This document shows, in pieces, positions 1 to 5,500 of a stretch of DNA of 5,500 bases. The stretch is taken from contig UQVG01000156.1 of the NCBI GenBank assembly GCA_900544435.1, positions 1-5,500 of the forward strand, in the 5' to 3' direction. Every line of letters starts with the position of its first letter. Positions within the stretch are counted from its first letter, which is position 1. The stretch is from an uncultured Erysipelotrichaceae bacterium (GTDB taxonomy: Bacteria; Bacillota_I; Bacilli_A; Erysipelotrichales; Coprobacillaceae). The position numbers and the translations under genes were made by a program. The notes under the pieces were generated by a model that made no database searches, had not been told where the DNA came from, and saw only the letters and a list, made by a program, of their open reading frames with translations.

Positions 1-443
1 GTGCCATAGACCAACATAACAATAAAGTTATACAAGTATCTGAAACAGGAAGAATCCATTCTAAAGAGCTTTATAAAATATATAAAGACAAGATTCCAAG
101 TACATGTCAGGTTGTAAGTGATAGCTTGAGATCATATCATAAACTGATGAAAGATTTAAAAGTTAAATGGGTCAAGATACCATCAGGTAAAAAAGAAAAA
201 GACGGTTATACTCTTAAAAAGATAAACGATTTACATTCATCAATAGATTTATTCCTTTATAAATATCGAGGAATATCAGATAAATATTTAAGAAATTATA
301 TGGGACTTTATAAATATAAAGATCAACATAATAAATATTATCAAAAGAAGGTATTTCTTCACATATTTAAAGAAATCATCAATAGTTTATGTGCGTTGAA
401 ATTCAGTGATTTTAAATATGATTCTAAATTTTTCGCTATTTGA
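1..443 (+). CDS. IS1595/ISXO2-like DDE transposase, C-terminal part (5' end outside window)
   Basis: The frame is open from base 3 through the left edge and ends at TGA 441-443, giving 146 visible residues, so this is the C-terminal half of a longer protein and the TTG at 126 is not a real start. The opening AIDQHNNKVIQV matches the RNase H-like core strand of ISXO2-type transposases. VVSD (Asp codon 120-122) fits the second catalytic aspartate, followed by a Tyr six codons later (LRSYHKL). INDLHSSID (His codon 234-236) followed by RGISDKYLRNY fits the N-x-x-H-S ... G-V-S-x-K-Y-L block at the end of the catalytic domain. The usual Lys/Arg after HS is replaced by Ile-Asp, which may mean decay. 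The enzyme would cut and join insertion-sequence ends. No terminal inverted repeat could be assigned after the stop. The family call is from motif memory; activity is unknown. Confidence 0.82.
   Translation, partial: AIDQHNNKVIQVSETGRIHSKELYKIYKDKIPSTCQVVSDSLRSYHKLMKDLKVKWVKIPSGKKEKDGYTLKKINDLHSSIDLFLYKYRGISDKYLRNYMGLYKYKDQHNKYYQKKVFLHIFKEIINSLCALKFSDFKYDSKFFAI
1..443 (+). mobile_element. 3' part of an IS1595-family insertion sequence, right boundary unresolved
   Basis: The element is inferred from the transposase reading frame, which runs off the left edge of the window. The right end must lie at or just after the transposase stop at 443, but another long frame begins there with no spacer. 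Either the terminal repeat overlaps the first codons of the next gene, or the element has lost its right end. Target-site duplication cannot be tested because the left end is not visible. The end coordinate given is the transposase stop, not a mapped element end. Confidence 0.5.
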
Positions 444-2269
444 TTAGTTTTCCAAGAAATACTTACCAACATTTATCTTGGGTTAGGTTTTTAATAAAAA
501 AGAAATATTATAGACAATATTTAAAGAATCATTATTTTGAAAGTAAAGTTTATTGGTTATTCAATTTGATAGGACTTATGTTTATTTTAGGGGGATTTGC
601 TTTTTTACCGCTTCAACAATATATTCATCATTATGTTGATATTCTTGGTAAAAGTTTGATTGTTTTAGGAATAATTCTCATATTATTTCCTTTTATACAA
701 ATCTTTTTTAAAACAAGTTTTTTTAAAGAACATGAAGTCTTTTATTCATTAAAGGATAATGGAATGACCTATCAAGAAAATGGGGAATCAATCTTTTATA
801 GTTTTCTACAATTTCAAAGAATCAATTATAAAGATTTCATACTTTTAAAGAAAGATCGAAAGATTTTATTCATTGATATCAATGATTTAGATCAATTAGA
901 AAATGAAGTAAAAGAAACAATAATTTTAAAGAGTTCATTTTTAATTTCTTTATTTACAAGTGTTTTAGGTTGTTCATTGTTGATTTTACAACTTGGCTAT
1001 TTTATAGTTTTAAAAAGATATGGATTTGAATATATTCATTCGATGAATCAAATCATATTTAATCTCATTGTTTTATGTTGTCTTATTATTAATTATTGTT
1101 TAATCAAGAAAAAGGAGATAAAAATTCAATATGTTTTAATAGGTTGTTTAGGGTTTGTTATTATTTCTATTCTTGGACTTCATTCTTTTCAAAAGATAGA
1201 AGAAGTGACATCTTTCTCACCGAATTTAAAAAATAGAGCTGTTTTAAAATATGATGATAATGACCATCGCTTAGATATTTATCATTATACCTATTTATGT
1301 TTTGCTAGAAAAAGTGATACAGTTGCTACAGAAATAAATGGTTATCATGGGAAATGGCTCACAAATGATTGTTATGTTTTTACTTATAGTAATGAAGAGA
1401 ATCAAAGAAAAGTGAATGTCTCTACTTTTGGTGACCGTGGTGATGGAATCTCTTATTTTAATATTTTTCCTACATTACAAGGGGAATGGTTTAATAAAAA
1501 TAATGGTGAAACAAAAACATATCTTAAAGAAAGTACTGGACAATTAACTTTAAAAATAAAGAATAAAATCCAATATTTTGACGCGGATGAAACAAAACAA
1601 AATGGGACGATTGCTTTAACTTTATCTAAGGATGAAGAAGCTCAATATATTATTGCTTTAGATGAAAACTGTATTTTAAATGAAGATAATCTTTTAGATA
1701 AAAATGGTACAATTCAAATTTATAATATTCAAAAAGATGCAAGTGTGACACTTTATTGTGGGACTTATAAAGAAGATAAAAAAGAACAAGAAGAAATTGA
1801 TAAGGACGATCGAAAACAAGCTAAAGAGCTTGTCAATAAGATGGATGCCTATTTGAAAAAAGATTCAACATTGCCTGATTTTGATGATAGTGAATCTCTT
1901 TTTAAAGTTCCATCTACTTCTAATGATTTTTATGTTGTCACAAGAGATGCTTATTTTCATTCTTTAAAATTATTTAAACAAGATGGAGCACAAGAAACTG
2001 GACAAATTAAACAAATCAAAGTTTTAGCGGGAGATATTAATGATTTCTATGCTGAAATGACTTATACATCTACAATTACTTATTTAGGTGAAACGGAAAC
2101 AATGGATATTACATATCATTATCGTATAAAAAAGGGAAAAGATTGTTATTTAGTAGCCTTTATTGGTTATCGCGTACCAGGAGATATCGGTCTTGTAAAA
2201 TGTGATCCTGTGATTGAAAAAGATGTTTCGACAAATCAAGATTACGCATATTCTGTAGGAGGACAGTAG
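440..2269 (+). CDS. YcxB-like five-helix membrane protein with large extracytoplasmic C-terminal region; 5' end uncertain
   Basis: Five hydrophobic segments lie near residues 37-58, 69-90, 165-192, 201-222 and 228-249. Between helices 2 and 3, residues about 95-160 resemble the cytoplasmic YcxB-like domain (FYSLKDNGMTY, FLQFQRINYKDFILL, ILFIDINDL). This gives an N-in/C-out topology. Residues about 256-445 form a beta-rich extracytoplasmic region with marked blocks SFSPNLKNRAVLKYD, GKWLTNDCYVFTY and FGDRGDGISYF. A charged linker (445-473) leads to an alpha-plus-beta domain at 460-595 that could be NTF2-like. I recall similar uncharacterised Bacillota proteins, but no known function. The frame is closed by TAA at 425-427. 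The first start is TTG 440, whose last two bases begin the transposase stop (TTGA), and no Shine-Dalgarno precedes it. The gene may therefore be truncated by the insertion sequence or translated by coupling. The 3' end carries the next gene's ribosome-binding site. A partner or sensor role for the transpeptidase is inference. Confidence 0.75.
   Translation: MISFPRNTYQHLSWVRFLIKKKYYRQYLKNHYFESKVYWLFNLIGLMFILGGFAFLPLQQYIHHYVDILGKSLIVLGIILILFPFIQIFFKTSFFKEHEVFYSLKDNGMTYQENGESIFYSFLQFQRINYKDFILLKKDRKILFIDINDLDQLENEVKETIILKSSFLISLFTSVLGCSLLILQLGYFIVLKRYGFEYIHSMNQIIFNLIVLCCLIINYCLIKKKEIKIQYVLIGCLGFVIISILGLHSFQKIEEVTSFSPNLKNRAVLKYDDNDHRLDIYHYTYLCFARKSDTVATEINGYHGKWLTNDCYVFTYSNEENQRKVNVSTFGDRGDGISYFNIFPTLQGEWFNKNNGETKTYLKESTGQLTLKIKNKIQYFDADETKQNGTIALTLSKDEEAQYIIALDENCILNEDNLLDKNGTIQIYNIQKDASVTLYCGTYKEDKKEQEEIDKDDRKQAKELVNKMDAYLKKDSTLPDFDDSESLFKVPSTSNDFYVVTRDAYFHSLKLFKQDGAQETGQIKQIKVLAGDINDFYAEMTYTSTITYLGETETMDITYHYRIKKGKDCYLVAFIGYRVPGDIGLVKCDPVIEKDVSTNQDYAYSVGGQ
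2257..2262 (+). promoter_or_regulatory. Ribosome-binding site of the MecA-like PBP gene
   Basis: A perfect AGGAGG lies nine bases before ATG 2272, inside the last codons (Val-Gly-Gly-Gln) of the upstream membrane-protein gene. It fixes the PBP start and implies that the two genes are translated from one message, possibly coupled. Confidence 0.85.
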
Positions 2270-2271
2270 AA

Positions 2272-4269
2272 ATGAGAGATAAAAAGAAATGGATCATAGG
2301 AATAAGTGCATGTGTTTTAATAATTGTTTCTGTGTTTTTTATATTTAATCAGGGAAAAAGTGATGAACAAGTTGTTACAGAGTATTTTGAACTTTTAAAA
2401 AAGAAAGATTATAAACAAATGTATCAAATGTTGAATCAAAAAACAGTTTATACACCTACACAGAAGTATTTTGTTGAAAAATATAAAGAATTTTATGAAG
2501 GAATAGATGCCAAAAATATTCAAATAAAAATTTTAGATGAACAAGATAATGTCATTGAATATTTAATCTATATTGATACTCTTGCAGGAAGAATTACTTA
2601 TCGAAACAAGGTGGGTGTCAAAGATGAACAAATTCAGTTTAATAAAGAACTGATCATGGATGGTTACACTGATGGTTGTAAAATAAAAATAACAACATAT
2701 AATCCTGAAAAAAGAGGACGTATTTTAGATAGAAATGGAAAAGTACTCGCTGAAGATGGAAAAGGTTATTCTGTTGGAATTGTAAAAGGAAAATTAAATG
2801 GTGAAAATGACTATGGACAAATTGCACAGTATTTAGAAACAGATGTTGAAACCATTCAAAAGAAAATGAGTGCTTCTTGGATCAATGATGATTCTTTTGT
2901 ACCTATTAAAACGGTTTCTGAAGCAACTAAAAATGATCTAATCAATAAGAATATTTTAGGTATCAATGGTGTTAAAATTTCAACCGTGAGTATTCGAACT
3001 TATCCTTATGATAAAGTAGCTTCACATATTGTAGGCTATGTCCAAAATGTTAATGCTGAAGACTTAAAAAAACATAAAAATGAAGGCTATAATTCAACTT
3101 CAGTCATTGGAAGAAGTGGGATTGAGGCTGCTTATGAAGAACAGCTAAGAGGAATTACATCTGGTAAAATTGATTTGGTTGATAAAAATGATAAAGTTAT
3201 TAAAGAACTTTGTCATAAGGAAGTTAAAATGAGTCCACAAGATATTACACTCACAATCGATATTGATTTACAACAAAGTCTTTATAATGAATATCAAAAT
3301 GATAAAAGTGCTTCTGTTGCCTTAAATCCACAAACAGGAGAAGTTTTAGCGCTTGTTTCAACACCATCCTATTCAAATAATGATTTTGTCTTAGGACTTT
3401 CAACAGATAAATGGAATGCTTTAAATAATGACGCTAATCAACCCTTGATGAGTCGTTATAAACAAACTTATACACCTGGTTCATCTATGAAGCCTATTAC
3501 AGCAGCTATTGGTTTAGAAACAAAAACCATTGATCCTGATAAAGATTTAGGTGCTAAAGATAAATGGCAAAAAGATTCAAGCTGGGGAAGCTATTATGTA
3601 ACAACATTACATGCGCCTTCACCTAATAATTTAAAGAATGCAATTACGTATTCAGATAATGTTTATTTTGCTAGAAGTGCGTTAAATATTGGAAAAGATA
3701 ATTTATTTAAATATTATAAAAACTTAAAGATTGGTGAAAAAATTCCATTTGAACTATCTTTAAATAGAAGTCAATATATAAACAAAAATCAAAAAGCAAA
3801 TGATCAATTGATTGGCGATAGTGGTTATGGGCAAGGACAAATTCTAATGAATCCTTTACAACTTGCAAGTATTTATAGTGCCTTTGTCAATAATGGATCA
3901 ATTTATCAACCACATATCGTTCAAGGACAAACAAAGATATGGGTAAAAAATGTTTTTTCAAAAGGAACAGCACAAACAATAAAAGAAGATTTAATCAATG
4001 TTATTGCAGATGAAAATGGAACAGGGCATGCCATCTATCATGATAGTATCGCTCTTGCTGGAAAAACAGGAACAGCAGAAATCAAACAAAGCCAAAGTGA
4101 TACAACAGGAACAGAACTAGGATGGTTTACAGTAATGACGACAGATAGTAAACAACCTCTTTTAATAACAACAATGGTAGAAGATGTAAAAGGTCGAGGT
4201 GGTAGTGGTTATGTTGTTGAACATACAAAAACACCTTTAGATTTATATTTATCTAAAGAAAGTAATTAA
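2272..4269 (+). CDS. MecA (PBP2a)-like class B penicillin-binding protein, peptidoglycan D,D-transpeptidase
   Basis: This is a complete 665-residue protein that would cross-link peptidoglycan stem peptides outside the membrane. Domains in order: one N-terminal membrane anchor (about 7-25); a MecA_N/NTF2-like region (about 30-140); a PBP dimer/pedestal domain opening with RGRILDRNG at 148-156; and a transpeptidase domain (about 345-655). Catalytic motifs are S404-S-M-K407 (in TPGSSMK), S461-D-N463 and K598-T-G600. Staphylococcal MecA, 668 residues, has its motifs at 403-406, 462-464 and 597-599. Further blocks recall MecA: NPQTGEVLALVSTPSY, KWQKDSSWGSYYVT and DSGYGQGQILMNPLQL. KTG replaces MecA's KSG, as in most PBPs. 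The B. subtilis PbpC and enterococcal PBP5 group has the same architecture. Low beta-lactam affinity is plausible by family but not shown. ISAC at 11-14 resembles a lipobox but sits mid-helix, so lipidation is unlikely. The C-terminal part of the MecA_N region is atypical. Confidence 0.96.
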   Translation: MRDKKKWIIGISACVLIIVSVFFIFNQGKSDEQVVTEYFELLKKKDYKQMYQMLNQKTVYTPTQKYFVEKYKEFYEGIDAKNIQIKILDEQDNVIEYLIYIDTLAGRITYRNKVGVKDEQIQFNKELIMDGYTDGCKIKITTYNPEKRGRILDRNGKVLAEDGKGYSVGIVKGKLNGENDYGQIAQYLETDVETIQKKMSASWINDDSFVPIKTVSEATKNDLINKNILGINGVKISTVSIRTYPYDKVASHIVGYVQNVNAEDLKKHKNEGYNSTSVIGRSGIEAAYEEQLRGITSGKIDLVDKNDKVIKELCHKEVKMSPQDITLTIDIDLQQSLYNEYQNDKSASVALNPQTGEVLALVSTPSYSNNDFVLGLSTDKWNALNNDANQPLMSRYKQTYTPGSSMKPITAAIGLETKTIDPDKDLGAKDKWQKDSSWGSYYVTTLHAPSPNNLKNAITYSDNVYFARSALNIGKDNLFKYYKNLKIGEKIPFELSLNRSQYINKNQKANDQLIGDSGYGQGQILMNPLQLASIYSAFVNNGSIYQPHIVQGQTKIWVKNVFSKGTAQTIKEDLINVIADENGTGHAIYHDSIALAGKTGTAEIKQSQSDTTGTELGWFTVMTTDSKQPLLITTMVEDVKGRGGSGYVVEHTKTPLDLYLSKESN

Positions 4270-4290
4270 TGTGAATGAGAAGAATTTCTA

Positions 4291-4725
4291 ATGAAGCTTT
4301 ATATATTTTTTAAAGGAAAAATGAAGTGTCTTATAAAGAAACTTATGATTGTAGAAATTTTTATTATCGGAATCATTTCTTTATTTATAGTGATCAATTA
4401 TTTTTCTAATAATACCATTTGGAATTTAATAATTCATGATGAATCTGAAGAAGTATTACTTTATGAAAATAAAGATGCAACATCAAAAGCAAAAGTACAG
4501 ATATATAAAATAGAGCGTTTATCATTGTTTGATATGTATATACGTGTAAATGTAACCTTTAATAATTTAGAAACATACAGCTATTCAACAGTATGTTATT
4601 CTAGTGAAAATCTTGATTTTAATAATATTCAAGATGTAAATGTCAAATGGAAAAAGCATATTCCATCAATTTATATGCGTAATCATCCAACGATGACAAT
4701 CAAATCTATAATCCAAAAGGAGTAA
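4291..4725 (+). CDS. Small membrane-anchored extracytoplasmic protein of unknown function
   Basis: This 144-residue product has a basic N-terminus and one hydrophobic helix at about residues 17-38, then a roughly 105-residue soluble part rich in predicted beta strands, probably outside the cell. The ATG at 4291 has a weak GAGAAGA seven bases upstream. An in-frame ATG at 4321, preceded by AAAGGA at short spacing, would give a more typical MKCLIKKL signal-anchor start and a 134-residue product; I cannot decide between them. It lies 21 bases after the PBP stop and two bases before the next gene, so it probably belongs to the same operon. Its order of features (membrane segment, strand pair, then DVNVKWKKHIPSIYM) parallels the next protein, suggesting an old duplication. 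I do not recognise a named family. A link to envelope function rests only on context and the membrane anchor. Confidence 0.75.
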   Translation: MKLYIFFKGKMKCLIKKLMIVEIFIIGIISLFIVINYFSNNTIWNLIIHDESEEVLLYENKDATSKAKVQIYKIERLSLFDMYIRVNVTFNNLETYSYSTVCYSSENLDFNNIQDVNVKWKKHIPSIYMRNHPTMTIKSIIQKE

Positions 4726-4727
4726 GT

Positions 4728-5129
4728 ATGAAATTTAAAGTAAAGTTATTTGTTTTTATTGTCGAAACATTTATTGTATTTTGTATTGCTTCTACAATGA
4801 TTTTTACACGCATTTATAATGGTTCCTTTTTTTCAATCTTTCATCAATTTGATAAACAAGGACATCTTATTTTAAAAAAGAAAATAAGTAATCAAAATTT
4901 TATTGTCATTTTTGAAAGAGGAGAACCGGTATTTTTTGAAAAGAATCATTTAGAAATAATATTAAGTAATAGAATTGATGTAATAAATATAGATATCAAT
5001 AATGCAGGAAAACCTTTAACCAAAAAGAATATAGATATTATTCAAAGACAAGATTTTATTGAAATAACAATCCATAAAAATGATGGAAACGCAGTTGTTT
5101 ATAAGCTTAATGATATATTTAATAAATAA
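4728..5129 (+). CDS. Small membrane-anchored extracytoplasmic protein of unknown function, probable paralog of the preceding gene
   Basis: This 133-residue product has a basic start (MKFKVK), one hydrophobic helix at about residues 7-27, and a beta-rich outer part. AAAAGGAG at 4715-4722 lies five bases before the ATG and overlaps the end of the upstream gene, so the start is secure and the genes are probably co-translated. Residues 61-80 (IFERGEPVFFEKNHLEIIL) and 100-115 (KNIDIIQRQDFIEITI) follow a pattern I recall from small anchored Bacillota proteins with a G-x-P motif and a later N-x-x-V-x-W/D strand, but I cannot name a family. The upstream protein shows the same layout (IVEIFII against IVETFIV in the helix; similar terminal strands), although identity is low. 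It is the last gene before the terminators. Function is unknown; the position suggests an accessory role beside the transpeptidase. Confidence 0.8.
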   Translation: MKFKVKLFVFIVETFIVFCIASTMIFTRIYNGSFFSIFHQFDKQGHLILKKKISNQNFIVIFERGEPVFFEKNHLEIILSNRIDVINIDINNAGKPLTKKNIDIIQRQDFIEITIHKNDGNAVVYKLNDIFNK

Positions 5130-5148
5130 AAAGATTTTCTTCATTTAC

Positions 5149-5185
5149 AATCACTATAGATATCTTCGTGATTTTGTTTCTTTTT
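5149..5185 (+). terminator. Possible weak terminator hairpin after the operon
   Basis: AATCAC (5149-5154) pairs with GTGATT (5168-5173) across a 13-base loop, and the following stretch to about 5186 is T-rich (TTTTGTTTCTTTTTT). The six-base stem is AT-weighted and the loop is large, so this would be inefficient. It starts 20 bases after the last stop codon, and a much stronger terminator follows. Confidence 0.3.
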
Positions 5186-5233
5186 TCACTTTCGTAATTT
5201 TCATAATTAAATAGTACTATAAATACAAAATAA

Positions 5234-5270
5234 AAAAACAGACCTCATGAAACAGAAGAGGTCTGTTTTT
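5234..5270. terminator. Strong Rho-independent terminator, probably bidirectional
   Basis: CAGACCTC (5239-5246) pairs perfectly with GAGGTCTG (5258-5265) across an 11-base loop. Five further A-T pairs (5234-5238 with 5266-5270) extend the stem to 13 base pairs. The T run serves plus-strand transcription ending this operon. The A run on the left side would provide a U tract for transcription arriving on the minus strand. Confidence 0.88.
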
Positions 5271-5500
5271 ACTACAGCTATCAAAACCACAGGATTTTGA
5301 AAAACAGCTCAAATAAAAATATAATTGTCTATAATATATGAAGTCTTTTATTTGCAATAGTTTTGTTTAAAATAGATATGCTATTTATTATCTTTGTATA
5401 TATCTAATTTTAGAATTATCTAAAGTATGCCTTACAGTACAAAGAATAATATTTTTTTATTTAAGAATGTTTAATTAAATAATTTGAATTGAGGTTTTCA
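5271..5500. other. Non-coding AT-rich intergenic segment
   Basis: No open frame of useful length is seen on either strand; stops are dense. It contains a small bulged hairpin at 5281-5300 (TCAAAACC against GGaTTTTGA, loop ACA), a TATAAT at 5330-5335 with no convincing -35 box at normal spacing, and overlapping dyads at 5403-5424. A GAGG at 5491-5494 could be the ribosome-binding site of a gene starting just beyond the window, but this cannot be checked here. Confidence 0.6.
5403..5424. repeat. Overlapping short inverted repeats, operator-like
   Basis: TCTAA-TT-TTAGA (5403-5414) and TTTAGA-ATTA-TCTAAA (5409-5424) are both perfect dyads and share the middle arm, giving three alternating half-sites in 22 bases. 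Such a layout can bind a dimeric regulator upstream of a gene to the right. In DNA this AT-rich, chance is a serious alternative, and no promoter or regulator is identified. Confidence 0.3.

Noticed and set aside
126..443. A 105-residue gene starting at TTG 126
   Set aside because: The same frame is open back to the left edge and encodes recognisable transposase sequence before 126, so TTG 126 is an internal leucine codon.
2302..2313. Lipobox-like ISAC at residues 11-14 of the PBP
   Set aside because: The cysteine lies in the middle of the hydrophobic helix, with about ten more hydrophobic residues after it; the MecA family is anchored by an uncleaved helix.
5270..5276. TACTACA, a half-site of the MecI/BlaI operator
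   Set aside because: There is no matching inverted half-site nearby, no repressor gene is seen, and it lies downstream of the PBP operon behind a terminator.
5276..5309. CAGCT-flanked hairpin considered as a CRISPR repeat or small RNA
   Set aside because: It occurs once, has no repeat-spacer periodicity and no promoter/terminator pair of its own; it is short enough to be chance.
5330..5335. Perfect TATAAT -10 box in the right intergenic region
   Set aside because: The nearest TTGAAA is 27 bases upstream, too far for a normal promoter, and such hexamers are common by chance in AT-rich DNA.

Overview
The window is very AT-rich, with A/T-loaded codons throughout, Gram-positive Shine-Dalgarno sites (AGGAGG, AAAAGGAG) and TGA used as stop. 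Together with a penicillin-binding protein of the MecA type and a YcxB-like membrane protein, this points to a low-GC Bacillota. An Erysipelotrichia-like gut anaerobe is my best guess, but that is an inference. All recognisable genes lie on the plus strand.

Layout: (1) Positions 1-443 hold the 3' part of an IS1595/ISXO2-like DDE transposase that enters from the left edge. (2) At 440, overlapping the transposase stop, a 609-codon frame opens. It encodes a five-helix membrane protein with a cytoplasmic YcxB-like domain and a large extracytoplasmic C-terminal half. Its own 5' end may have been lost or rebuilt by the insertion sequence. (3) At 2272, two bases after the previous stop and with a strong ribosome-binding site, lies a complete 665-residue class B penicillin-binding protein. 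Its motif positions lie within one residue of those of staphylococcal MecA (PBP2a). (4) Two small genes follow, 4291-4725 and 4728-5129. They encode single-helix anchored extracytoplasmic proteins that look like diverged tandem duplicates of each other. (5) The operon is closed by a possible weak hairpin at 5149-5173 and a strong, probably bidirectional, terminator at 5234-5270. The last 230 bases are non-coding AT-rich DNA with short dyads.

The four genes after the transposase are spaced 2, 21 and 2 bases apart and probably form one transcription unit for the cell envelope: a membrane protein of possible sensory or partner role, a PBP2a-like peptidoglycan transpeptidase, and two small surface-anchored proteins. 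No MecI/BlaI repressor, MecR/BlaR sensor or beta-lactamase is visible. The main points of interest are the pairing of the YcxB-like membrane protein with a MecA-like transpeptidase, the insertion-sequence junction at the operon's 5' end, and the paired small proteins of unknown role.
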